From NCBI GenBank assembly GCA_030631705.1, contig DAOVKQ010000047.1:1-6038 (forward strand): a stretch of DNA of 6,038 nt, given 5' to 3'. The notes below the pieces were generated by a model. It had not been told where the DNA came from and made no database searches. It saw only the letters and a list, made by a program, of their open reading frames with translations. How positions within the stretch are numbered: position 1 is the stretch's first letter; each line of letters opens with the position of its first letter. This DNA comes from Candidatus Omnitrophota bacterium (GTDB taxonomy: Bacteria; Omnitrophota; Gorgyraeia; Duberdicusellales; 4484-171). The position numbers and the translations under genes are program-made. Positions 1 to 6,038 of the stretch are shown piece by piece.

Positions 1-1205
1 AAATACTGCATCACATAAGAGCTAAGGGAATCAATATTCCGGTTATAGTAGTAACCGGAAGCGGCGATGAAGGAGTCGCGGTAGCAATGATGAAAGCGGG
101 AGCGAGCGATTATTTAGTCAAAGGATACCTAAGCGCGGAAGTATTAGAAAAGTCAGTAAAAAACTCTCTGGAACAATACAATTTATTCAACCAGCGCCGT
201 GATCGTCAGGAAGAATTAATGCTTAAAGATTTGGCGATGAAGACTTCTTTAAGCGGCATTTGCGTAATAAAACTAGACGGAAAAATAACTTATATGAACC
301 CTTCTTTTATGACAATGTGGGGCTACGATAGCGAAAAAGACATAATTAATAAACCGATAACCGATTTTATCCGCGAATACGGTGATTTTAAACAGGTCAT
401 TGAAAATTTACAGATAAAGCAAACCATATTAAAAGAATTAACAGGTAAGAAATCAGACGGTTCTGAGTTTTATCTTCAAGCGTTATTTTCGCTGATCCGC
501 CAGGATGATAAACCGAATCAAGTTATGATGTCGTTTATCGACATAACAACCGTTAAAAGCGCGGAGAAAAAAAGAGAAGACCTTTACAAGGGAATAATGG
601 AAGTTTTCGCGTTACGCGCTGAAGAGGTCGGTAATGTAGAAACAGCAAGTCATATACAAAGGATAGCTTCATATACACGGTTTATCGCAAAAAAATTGAG
701 CGAAATAAAGCCGTTTGATAACTATATCAACAAAAAATATATTAATGACGTTGGCTATGCCAGCATGCTTCATGACGTGGGTAAATGGCGCACCCCCAAT
801 GAAATTCTTCTTAAACCATCTCAATTAAGTGAGGCGGAATGGACGATAATCAAGCAGCATCCGCTTTTAGGCGCGGAAATGCTCAGTCCGCTTCTAAAAA
901 ACAAAAGTGCGAGTCAGTATCTTAGGCTTGTAGAAAGTGTGGTGCTTTACCATCATGAAAAATGGGACGGTAGCGGTTATCCGAAAGGATTAAAAGGAGA
1001 AGATATCCCGCTTTCGGCAAGAATCGTCGCTTTAGCCGATATATATGATGCTTTAACCTCTGATCGTTCATATAGAAAAGCCTTATCGCATGAAGATGCC
1101 TTGGGAATCATAGAAGCTGATAAAGAGAAATTTGATCCGCGGGTTTGGCAGATTTTTGTTGATAATAATGCGGAATTCAAAAAAATACGCGACAAAATTA
1201 CCTGA
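1..1205 (+). CDS. REC-PAS-HD-GYP response regulator, predicted cyclic di-GMP phosphodiesterase (5' end outside window)
   Basis: The reading frame is open from base 3 with no stop before it, and the residues ahead of the first ATG (base 87) continue a receiver domain, so the true start lies left of the window. About 400 residues are visible. First comes the end of a receiver domain: the strand IPVIVVTG with the switch Thr at 54-56, then AGASDYLVKG with the conserved Lys at 120-122, followed here by Gly rather than the usual Pro. The phosphoacceptor Asp is off the window. Next is a PAS sensor domain (roughly bases 230-560, with GKITYMNPSFMTMWGY and ending SFIDITTVK). Last is an HD-GYP domain (about 585-1160) with HIQR, the HD pair in MLHDVGK (771-776), HHEKWDGSGYP with GYP at 975-983, and ADIYDALTSDRSYR. 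Because the metal-binding and GYP motifs are intact, I infer an active phosphodiesterase that hydrolyses cyclic di-GMP under control of receiver phosphorylation and a PAS signal. The protein looks cytoplasmic, with no membrane segment in the visible part. The specific input is unknown. Confidence 0.93.
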   Translation, partial: ILHHIRAKGINIPVIVVTGSGDEGVAVAMMKAGASDYLVKGYLSAEVLEKSVKNSLEQYNLFNQRRDRQEELMLKDLAMKTSLSGICVIKLDGKITYMNPSFMTMWGYDSEKDIINKPITDFIREYGDFKQVIENLQIKQTILKELTGKKSDGSEFYLQALFSLIRQDDKPNQVMMSFIDITTVKSAEKKREDLYKGIMEVFALRAEEVGNVETASHIQRIASYTRFIAKKLSEIKPFDNYINKKYINDVGYASMLHDVGKWRTPNEILLKPSQLSEAEWTIIKQHPLLGAEMLSPLLKNKSASQYLRLVESVVLYHHEKWDGSGYPKGLKGEDIPLSARIVALADIYDALTSDRSYRKALSHEDALGIIEADKEKFDPRVWQIFVDNNAEFKKIRDKIT

Positions 1206-1294
1206 TACCAGTCTTTTTATCCACTTTTATTGATTCCGAACAAATAAAAAAGAGTGTTGAATAATTTGGTTGATAACGCAATCTTTAGATTTTC

Positions 1295-1299
1295 GGAGG
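1295..1299 (+). promoter_or_regulatory. Ribosome binding site of the receiver gene
   Basis: GGAGG sits 6 nt before the ATG at 1306 and only 3 nt before the adjacent ATG at 1303. The spacing favours 1306. It also rules out a longer reading from a TTG at 1270, because that version would translate through this site. Confidence 0.8.
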
Positions 1300-1305
1300 T
1301 GCATG

Positions 1306-1695
1306 ATGGAAAAAAATAGAATATTAGTAGTAGATGATGAACCGGATATCGTAATTACAATAAAATATATGCTTGAACATGAGGGCTATATGGTCAGTAC
1401 GGCAAGCGACGGAGAAGAGGCGCTCCATAAAGTAAAAGACGATAAACCGCATTTAATTATTCTTGATTTAAGGCTCCCGAAACTTCCCGGTGAACAAGTC
1501 TGTAAGAAAATACGTAAAGATGAAGAAATAAGCGATATTCCTATTATCATGCTGACAGCAAAAGACTCCGACGTTGATAAGGTAGTGGGTAAAGTCATAG
1601 GCGCCAATTGCTACTTAACTAAACCTTTCGACATGGATGAATTATTACAGCTAATAAAGGGTATGATTAAAGAACGCTACGCGCAGCAGGATTAA
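1306..1695 (+). CDS. Single-domain response regulator (CheY-like receiver)
   Basis: This is a 129-residue protein made only of a receiver domain. The start at 1306 is chosen for its GGAGG at 6 nt spacing; ATG at 1303 would add one Met. All receiver landmarks are present: the acidic pair D10-D11 in ILVVDDEPD, phosphoacceptor D54 in LIILDLRLP, T84 in IIMLTAKD, and K106-P107 in YLTKPFD. The length matches one receiver fold with nothing left for a DNA-binding or enzymatic output. It therefore probably acts by protein contact or as a phosphate carrier in a relay. It lies 100 bp downstream of the HD-GYP regulator on the same strand, so a shared pathway is likely, but no kinase is visible to pair it with. 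I see no convincing promoter or terminator in the 100-bp gap. The fold assignment is firm and the partner is unknown. Confidence 0.93.
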   Translation: MEKNRILVVDDEPDIVITIKYMLEHEGYMVSTASDGEEALHKVKDDKPHLIILDLRLPKLPGEQVCKKIRKDEEISDIPIIMLTAKDSDVDKVVGKVIGANCYLTKPFDMDELLQLIKGMIKERYAQQD

Positions 1696-1765
1696 ATCTC
1701 ATGTTAGCTATGCGTAAAACAGGTAATTATGAAGGCTGTAGCAAGAGATATCAAAATCAGCGATT

Positions 1766-1839
1766 GCGCCCGTAGATCAACTGGATAGATCGTTTGGCTA
1801 CGGACCAGAAGGCTGCAGGTTCGAATCCTGCCGGGCGCA
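1766..1839 (+). tRNA. tRNA-Arg (anticodon ACG)
   Basis: A full 74-nt cloverleaf folds by eye. The acceptor stem GCGCCCG (1766-1772) pairs perfectly with CGGGCGC (1832-1838), with discriminator A at 1839. The D stem is GATC/GATC (1775-1778 and 1788-1791). The anticodon stem TTTGG/CCAGA (1793-1797 and 1805-1809) has one G-U pair and holds the loop CTACGGA with ACG at 1800-1802. The variable loop is 5 nt. The T stem GCAGG/CCTGC holds the loop TTCGAAT. ACG, with A34 expected to become inosine, reads the CGN arginine codons. The 3' CCA is not encoded (TGT follows), so a CCA-adding enzyme is needed. The gene sits in a 169-bp gap between the receiver gene and the NAD-salvage gene. No clear promoter or terminator of its own is visible. 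Confidence 0.97.
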
Positions 1840-1864
1840 TGTTTAGTCCATAGTCGATATACCA

Positions 1865-3826
1865 ATGAGCAAAACACTGTTAATTGATCTTTACGAGCTG
1901 ACAATGGCTCAGGTTTACTTTAAACAGAAACAGGACAGCCTTGCTGTCTTTGATTTATTTATCCGCTCACAAAACCGGCCGTTTTATATCGCTTGCGGCA
2001 TTGACGACGCATTAAGCGCGCTGGAGGACTTTACATTTCACAAGGAAGATATTGATTATCTGCGAAGCCTGGGGCTTTTTGAAGAAGAATTCATAAGCTA
2101 TTTAAAGAATTTTAAATTTAATGGCGATGTATGGGCCTTGGATGAGCCGGAAATTGTATTCAGCGCTGAACCCATCATCAGAGTCAAAGCGAATATCATT
2201 GAAGCGCAGATTATAGAAAGTATTCTATTGAATAAAATAAACCTGGCAGTTACCCTGGCAACAAAATCCGCGCGGGTAGTTATGGCTGCCAAAGGAAAAG
2301 CAGTATATGACTTTTCTTTACGCCGTACCCAGGGACTCGAGGCTTCTTTAGCTGCCGCGAAATATTCGTATATTTCCGGAGCAGAAGGAACATCAAATGT
2401 TTACGCCGGATTTATGTACAAAATACCTGTAGCCGGAACCATGGCGCATTCTTTTGTTATGAGCTTTGAAAGAGAGGCTGAAAGTTTTTTAGCATTTTCA
2501 AAACAGTATCCGGCAAAATCCATACTTTTAATTGATACTTATAACGTAAATGAAGGAATCCAAAATGCCATCAAAATATCACGTTATTTGCGTAAATTAG
2601 GGTGTACTCTTCTGGGGATACGGCTTGATAGCGGAGATTTAATTAATGATGCTAAAAAAGTGCGGGCTCTTTTAGATAAAGACGGATTAATCGATACCTG
2701 TATTTTTGCTTCGGGAAATCTAGATGAATACAAAATTGACGAATTAATCAAAAAGAACGCGCCCATAGACGCATTCGGGGTAGGCACGAACATGGGATGT
2801 TCCGCGGATCTTCCCTTTACTGATGTCATTTATAAACTGGTTGAAATTAAGGAGAAAAATAAAAATTTTATCCCGGCGATGAAACTAAGCCAAAACAAAT
2901 CAACGCTTCCCGGAAAAAAACAAATATTCAGGATATACAACAGTAAAGGCATAATGCAAAAAGATATAATTGCTTTAGCTGACGAGAAAAATAAAGGGAG
3001 AAAGCTGCTGATTAAAAAAATCAAAGCGGGTGTGCGTCTTTATAAAGAGAAAAGCATAAACGAGAAAAGAAAAGTATTGTCGGAAAAAATAAGACTGATA
3101 CCCGGCGGGTTAAAAAAATTATCCACAAACGAGATATATCCGGTAGAAATAAGCGCTAAACTATCTTCTCTTGTGCAAAAAGTAAAGAAGGAAATGTCCA
3201 GCCGTTCAGCAAAAAAAATAGTTGTTTTTGATATCGACACCCAGAATGATTTTCTTGATAAAAACGGCGCCTTATACGTGCGCGGTTCTGAAAAAATAAT
3301 ACCAAATCTGGAAAGAATTATTTCTTTTGCTGAAAAAAACGGCGTTATGGTGATTTCTTCACAAGATACCCATTGCAGTGATGACCCCGAGTTTAAAGAA
3401 TTTGGCGTTCACTGTGTTAAAAACACAAACGGATGCAGAAAAATTAAAGCAACCCGGCTCAAACGTTGTAAAATAATCTCCCAGAGAAAAGTATACTCTT
3501 TGCAGGAACTAAAATTGATTAAATCCAAATATAGACAGATTGTTTTAGAAAAAAATACCCTGGATTTATTTTCAAACGTCAACGTTTTAAATCTTTTGGA
3601 AGAAATACTGCCTGATGAGATATATATATGCGGAGTAGTTACCGAATACTGCATAAAAGAAGCAATAGAGGGATTATTGAAATATAATTTTTCTGCCATA
3701 ATTATCGAAGACGCGGTTAAAGAAATATCGGCAGGCGAAAAAATAAAATTATTTTCTTCATGGAAAAGAAGGGGAATCCGGTTTGTAAAAACTGACGATT
3801 TTATCGATAACCCGCTTTTTGCCTAA
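1865..3826 (+). CDS. pncB-pncA: Fused nicotinate phosphoribosyltransferase - nicotinamidase (NAD salvage)
   Basis: This single 653-residue ORF holds two complete enzymes. Residues about 1-445 are nicotinate phosphoribosyltransferase, which joins nicotinate to PRPP to give nicotinate mononucleotide. They show DLYELTMAQ (8-16), FYIACGIDDAL (40-50), DFSLRRTQG (149-157), GTMAHSF (191-197, with H195 in the place of the phosphorylated His), LLIDTYNV (221-228), GIRLDSGDL (251-259), FASGNLDEYKI (281-291), GVGTNMGCS (305-313), KLSQNKSTLPGKKQ (340-353) and a family-type ending IYPVEIS (424-430). Residues about 450-653 are a cysteine hydrolase of the PncA type, which deamidates nicotinamide to nicotinate. 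By position the catalytic triad is D458 (in DTQNDF), K563 (in LEKNTLDLF) and C596 (in GVVTEYC), and the likely metal ligands are D501, H503, E509 and H516. The spacing resembles the short streptococcal form of PncA. Both halves are about normal free-standing length, joined by a few Lys/Ser-rich residues. The product should be cytoplasmic. The ATG at 1865 has no clear ribosome binding site, but later Mets would cut the first motif. It starts 25 bp after the tRNA. Confidence 0.93.
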   Translation: MSKTLLIDLYELTMAQVYFKQKQDSLAVFDLFIRSQNRPFYIACGIDDALSALEDFTFHKEDIDYLRSLGLFEEEFISYLKNFKFNGDVWALDEPEIVFSAEPIIRVKANIIEAQIIESILLNKINLAVTLATKSARVVMAAKGKAVYDFSLRRTQGLEASLAAAKYSYISGAEGTSNVYAGFMYKIPVAGTMAHSFVMSFEREAESFLAFSKQYPAKSILLIDTYNVNEGIQNAIKISRYLRKLGCTLLGIRLDSGDLINDAKKVRALLDKDGLIDTCIFASGNLDEYKIDELIKKNAPIDAFGVGTNMGCSADLPFTDVIYKLVEIKEKNKNFIPAMKLSQNKSTLPGKKQIFRIYNSKGIMQKDIIALADEKNKGRKLLIKKIKAGVRLYKEKSINEKRKVLSEKIRLIPGGLKKLSTNEIYPVEISAKLSSLVQKVKKEMSSRSAKKIVVFDIDTQNDFLDKNGALYVRGSEKIIPNLERIISFAEKNGVMVISSQDTHCSDDPEFKEFGVHCVKNTNGCRKIKATRLKRCKIISQRKVYSLQELKLIKSKYRQIVLEKNTLDLFSNVNVLNLLEEILPDEIYICGVVTEYCIKEAIEGLLKYNFSAIIIEDAVKEISAGEKIKLFSSWKRRGIRFVKTDDFIDNPLFA

Positions 3827-3856
3827 AAACATATCCATTTTTTAATAAAAATCTAA

Positions 3857-3886
3857 TCTCTGTAATCTATTTTTATCACTGTAATC
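3857..3886. repeat. Short direct repeat upstream of hflK
   Basis: TCTCTGTAATC (3857-3867) and TCACTGTAATC (3876-3886) are 11-bp copies with one mismatch, offset by 19 bp, in the AT-rich gap after the NAD-salvage gene. They could be a paired binding site for a regulator, but the distance to the hflK promoter is over 100 bp and chance is a real possibility in a sequence of this composition. Confidence 0.35.
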
Positions 3887-3887
3887 A

Positions 3888-3978
3888 GAAACTTTCCTGC
3901 AGGCACAAAGATTCTTATTCAACTCTTTGCGTTACATCAGATTGTAGTATAAAATTGCACAAAAAATGGGAAAGTTTC
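3888..3978. repeat. 10-bp perfect inverted repeat with 71-nt interval, upstream of hflK
   Basis: GAAACTTTCC (3888-3897) is matched exactly by its reverse complement GGAAAGTTTC (3969-3978). As RNA the stem could extend inward by two G-U pairs. Nested inside is a smaller pair, CAAAGA (3906-3911) with TCTTTG (3924-3929). The right arm ends 11 bp before the -35 box of the hflK promoter. Two readings are possible: a pair of operator sites for a dimeric regulator, or a structured RNA in read-through transcript from the upstream gene. No T-run follows either stem, so it is not a standard terminator. Confidence 0.6.
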
Positions 3979-3989
3979 AAATATTTGCC

Positions 3990-4017
3990 TTGACATTGAT
4001 AAGGAGTGTGTTATAAA
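3990..4017 (+). promoter_or_regulatory. Predicted sigma70 promoter of hflK-hflC
   Basis: TTGACA (3990-3995), a consensus -35 box, is followed after 16 bp by TATAAA (4012-4017), one base off the -10 consensus. The expected transcription start, 5-8 bp further on, is at about 4022-4025, which coincides with the hflK ATG at 4023. The rest of the 196-bp gap (3827-4022) holds the repeats listed separately. It also has a weaker TATAAA at 3948-3953 with only a poor TTGCGT at 3927-3932 as a partner. Confidence 0.65.
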
Positions 4018-4022
4018 AGTGT

Positions 4023-5015
4023 ATGTCGTTTTTTAAAGGTATAAACCCAGATGAAATAATCCATCCCAAAGGTGGATCTAATTTTAATCTTCCCAAGGCC
4101 CTTCCAACGTCAATTATTATCACCGTAATTGTGGCAATCACCATCTTAGCAACCGCTTTCTATACAATCAAGCCTAATGAAGTTGGGGTTATGGTAAGAT
4201 TGGGCAAATTCATCGGAACTACTGATCCGGGACTGCATTTAAAAATACCTTTTGGCATCGATAGGGTTTACCCCGTCAAAACAGGATTCATATACAAAGA
4301 GGAGTTTGGCTTCAGGACGCGGACCGCGGGAGTCCGGACAACGTATGACCAGCGCTCTTATTCCGATGAGTCTTTAATGTTAACCGGGGACTTAAATGTT
4401 TTGGATGTTGAATGGATTGTTCAGTATAAAATAAAGGATCCTTTCACTGTCTTATTCCATGTGCGAAACGTAAGAAAGACCTTACGGGATATTTCCGAAT
4501 CGGTCCTGCGTAGAATGGCCGGTGACTATACCTTTAATGAAATTCTTACCACTAAACGCGTAGAGATTAATAATTTTGCTCAGCAGGAATTACAAGGAAT
4601 ACTGGATTCTTACAAAACAGGATTACAAATTATAACCGTGAAACTTCAGGATGTAAATCCGCCGGAATCGGTAAAAGCTGCCTTTAATGAAGTTAACGAG
4701 GCCAAGCAGGAACGGGAAAAATTAATTAACCAAGCCTGGGAAATCTATAACCAGAAAATACCCGAGGCCAAAGGCCAGGCATTAAAAATGGTAAAAGAGG
4801 CGGAAGGCTATGCTTTGGAGAAGATAAACACCGCAAAAGGAGACGCCAAAAGATTTATTCTATTTCTGGATGCCTACAATAAATCCAAAGAGGTAACGCG
4901 TAAACGTTTATACATAGAAAATATGAGTGAAGTATTGACAAAAACCGAGAAGAAATATATCGTTGATTCTGAGCAAAAAAGTATTCTACCGTTACTAAAG
5001 CTGGAAGATGAATAA
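4023..5015 (+). CDS. hflK: HflK, SPFH/band 7 membrane protein modulating FtsH
   Basis: The protein has 330 residues. HflK partners HflC in a large membrane assembly that surrounds and restrains the FtsH protease. A short soluble head (1-28) is followed by one membrane segment (about 29-47, rich in Ile and Val). The SPFH/band 7 domain comes next (about 48-225, opening FYTIKPNEVGVMVRLGKF), then a charged helical coiled-coil stretch (about 222-285). The signature LQDVNPPESVKAAFNEV (208-224) followed by EAKQEREKLI is typical of HflK. It is shorter than E. coli HflK (419 residues) because the long Gly-rich head is missing and the tail is reduced. A stop codon at 4014-4016 in the same frame fixes ATG 4023 as the earliest possible start. 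The only Shine-Dalgarno-like sequence, AAGGAG at 4001-4006, is 16 nt away, which is too far to work normally. The gene overlaps hflC by 8 bp. A different band 7 protein is possible, but the paired arrangement supports HflK. Confidence 0.93.
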   Translation: MSFFKGINPDEIIHPKGGSNFNLPKALPTSIIITVIVAITILATAFYTIKPNEVGVMVRLGKFIGTTDPGLHLKIPFGIDRVYPVKTGFIYKEEFGFRTRTAGVRTTYDQRSYSDESLMLTGDLNVLDVEWIVQYKIKDPFTVLFHVRNVRKTLRDISESVLRRMAGDYTFNEILTTKRVEINNFAQQELQGILDSYKTGLQIITVKLQDVNPPESVKAAFNEVNEAKQEREKLINQAWEIYNQKIPEAKGQALKMVKEAEGYALEKINTAKGDAKRFILFLDAYNKSKEVTRKRLYIENMSEVLTKTEKKYIVDSEQKSILPLLKLEDE

Positions 5016-5961
5016 GATAAATAGCATTTTACTTATCGTTGTTATCGTTATTGTCGCGGTTATTCTGTCAGGAAGCCCGTTGTATATACTTTATGAGGGC
5101 CAGCAGGCAGTCATAACTCAGTTTGGAAAACCAATCGGAGAGGCGAAAGTTAGTGCCGGCCTCAAACTTAAAATTCCCTTTATTCAGAAAGTAAACTATT
5201 TTGAGAAACGATTACTTGAGTGGGACGGTTATCCTACCCAAATACCGACAAAAGATAAGAAATATATATGGATAGATACAACGGCAAGATGGCAGATTAA
5301 AGACCCGTTGAGATTTCTTCAATCAGTCTTTGATGAACGGGGGGCACATGCGCGCCTGGATGATATTGTTGATTCGGCAGTGCGCGATGCCGCGACAAAC
5401 CATAATCTCATTTCTCTTGTGCGCTCTTCAAACCGGATAATCAAAGAACTTGAGGAGTTGCGGAAGCAAAAAGAATTTATCGAGGAAGGCGCTTTAGAGA
5501 AGATTATGGTCGGCAGGGAAGAAATACGGAAGGAAATTTTGGCGCGGGCAAGAGAACTTGCTCCCAGTTATGGTATAGAATTAATTGATGTGCGGATAAA
5601 ACGGGTTAATTATATCGAAGAAGTAAGAGCAAAAGTTTATGAACGGATGATTGCCGAACGAAAGCGTGCCGCCGAAGAGTACCGTTCCGAAGGCCGGGGT
5701 ATCCGCGCCGAAATCGAAGGTAAAACCGGAAAAGAACTAAAAGCAATACTTTCCGATGCCTATAAAAACGCTCAGGGAATAAAAGGTGAAGCCGATGCAA
5801 CATCAACGCAAATTTACGCTGATGCCTATAATAAAGATGAAGAACTTTTCTCCTTCCTGAAAACTTTGGAAACATACAAAAATACCATAACCAAAAATAC
5901 AGTCATAATCCTCACTACAGATTCCGATTATTTTAAATATCTTAAAAAGATCTCGCCATAA
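5008..5961 (+). CDS. hflC: HflC, SPFH/band 7 membrane protein modulating FtsH
   Basis: The protein has 317 residues, close to the 334 of E. coli HflC. One N-terminal membrane segment (about 5-22, almost all Ile, Val and Leu) acts as an anchor with most of the protein outside the cytoplasm, as known for the family. The SPFH domain follows (about 25-215), with LYEGQQAVITQFGKPIG at its start and an HflC-like run, IDVRIKRVNYIEEVRAKVYE (193-212), at its end. MIAERKRAAEEYRSEGRG (214-231) and a helical Ala-rich stretch come next, then the family-type ending FSFLKTLETYKN (281-292). The ATG at 5008 lies inside the last codons of hflK, in another frame, with GGAAG directly against it, so translation is probably coupled to hflK. 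No ftsH lies in the window. The gene ends 3 bp before a perfect hairpin repeat. Confidence 0.94.
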   Translation: MNKINSILLIVVIVIVAVILSGSPLYILYEGQQAVITQFGKPIGEAKVSAGLKLKIPFIQKVNYFEKRLLEWDGYPTQIPTKDKKYIWIDTTARWQIKDPLRFLQSVFDERGAHARLDDIVDSAVRDAATNHNLISLVRSSNRIIKELEELRKQKEFIEEGALEKIMVGREEIRKEILARARELAPSYGIELIDVRIKRVNYIEEVRAKVYERMIAERKRAAEEYRSEGRGIRAEIEGKTGKELKAILSDAYKNAQGIKGEADATSTQIYADAYNKDEELFSFLKTLETYKNTITKNTVIILTTDSDYFKYLKKISP

Positions 5962-5964
5962 ATC

Positions 5965-5992
5965 CATAAATAGGGACAGACACCTATTTATG
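5965..5992. repeat. Perfect 10-bp hairpin just after hflC
   Basis: CATAAATAGG (5965-5974) and CCTATTTATG (5983-5992) are exact reverse complements around the 8-nt loop GACAGACA. The stem is AT-rich with a GG/CC base next to the loop. No T-run follows, so it is a weak terminator candidate at best. It could instead mark the edge of a dispersed palindromic repeat and may protect the 3' end of the hflKC message. Confidence 0.75.
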
Positions 5993-6024
5993 TTGACATT
6001 TTAGACACCTATTTATGTTGACAT
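5978..6024. repeat. Two 22-bp direct repeats, 25-bp period, running toward the window edge
   Basis: The segments 5978-5999 and 6003-6024 are identical over 22 bp, separated by TTT. Each begins AGACACC and ends TTGACAT. The right arm of the hairpin (CCTATTTATG) lies within the first copy and recurs in the second at 6008-6017, so the single left arm could pair with either. The window ends 14 bp later, so the full extent and copy number are unknown. The GGGACAGACACC core resembles, from memory, dispersed palindromes found near REP-associated transposases; this is not shown by the window itself. Confidence 0.75.
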
Positions 6025-6038
6025 CTTACCTTTAACTT

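Noticed and set aside
1270..1305. N-terminal extension of the receiver protein from a TTG at 1270
   Set aside because: It would translate through the GGAGG site, and the added residues do not belong to the receiver fold.
1704..1904. 66-residue minus-strand ORF containing an APGRIRTCSLLVRSQ-like run
   Set aside because: It is the antisense translation of the tRNA-Arg gene; such runs are a well-known source of spurious protein annotations.
3409..3699. 96-residue minus-strand ORF
   Set aside because: It is antisense to the nicotinamidase half, whose catalytic residues are clearly conserved in the plus frame; no independent coding signs.
3827..3860. Terminator after the NAD-salvage gene
   Set aside because: The T- and A-rich stretch has no GC-rich stem before it, so an intrinsic terminator is not supported.
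4001..4016. AAGGAG followed by GTG-TTA-TAA as a tiny upstream ORF
   Set aside because: A two-codon frame with GTG only 1 nt from the AAGGAG is not credible, and it lies within the promoter spacer and -10 box.
5606..5875. 89-residue minus-strand ORF rich in Arg, His and Leu, inside hflC
   Set aside because: It lies wholly opposite hflC with no ribosome binding site or recognisable motif; the composition is what the reverse complement of a charged helical region gives.
5978..6024. Possible CRISPR array
   Set aside because: Only two repeats with a 3-bp spacer, no cas genes, and the repeats overlap a separate hairpin; this is a tandem repeat.

Overview
The window is about 6 kb of AT-leaning bacterial DNA. 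All genes are on the + strand and the coding density is high. It carries two signal-transduction genes (the first cut off by the left edge), a tRNA-Arg gene, a fused NAD-salvage enzyme, an hflK-hflC pair, and a small repeat element at the right edge. The HflK/HflC pair, the HD-GYP and receiver domains and the sigma70-type promoter point to a bacterium, probably Gram-negative. The tRNA has no encoded CCA end, which argues against enterobacteria. An uncultured, environmental lineage such as Omnitrophota or another candidate phylum is my guess from overall feel only, and confidence in it is low.

Layout. 1-1205: the end of a REC-PAS-HD-GYP response regulator, predicted to hydrolyse cyclic di-GMP. 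1306-1695: a stand-alone receiver (CheY-like) protein with a good ribosome binding site and all phosphorylation residues. 1766-1839: tRNA-Arg with anticodon ACG. 1865-3826: one 653-residue ORF joining a complete nicotinate phosphoribosyltransferase (about residues 1-445) to a complete nicotinamidase (about 450-653). 3827-4022: a non-coding stretch with a 10-bp perfect inverted repeat, a short direct repeat and a near-consensus sigma70 promoter whose expected start site falls on the hflK start codon. 4023-5015 and 5008-5961: hflK and hflC, overlapping by 8 bp. 5965-6024: a perfect 10-bp hairpin overlapping two 22-bp direct repeats.

How the parts work together. The two signalling genes probably belong to one two-component cluster whose kinase and first domain lie to the left. 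The fused enzyme would take nicotinamide to nicotinate and then to nicotinate mononucleotide, the first two steps of the Preiss-Handler salvage route, on one chain. HflK and HflC form the membrane SPFH complex that restrains the FtsH protease; no ftsH is visible. The most noteworthy items are the salvage-enzyme fusion, the possibly leaderless hflK transcript with its inverted repeat, and the right-edge repeat element. I see no defence system, CRISPR array, transposase or other clearly undescribed system in this window.
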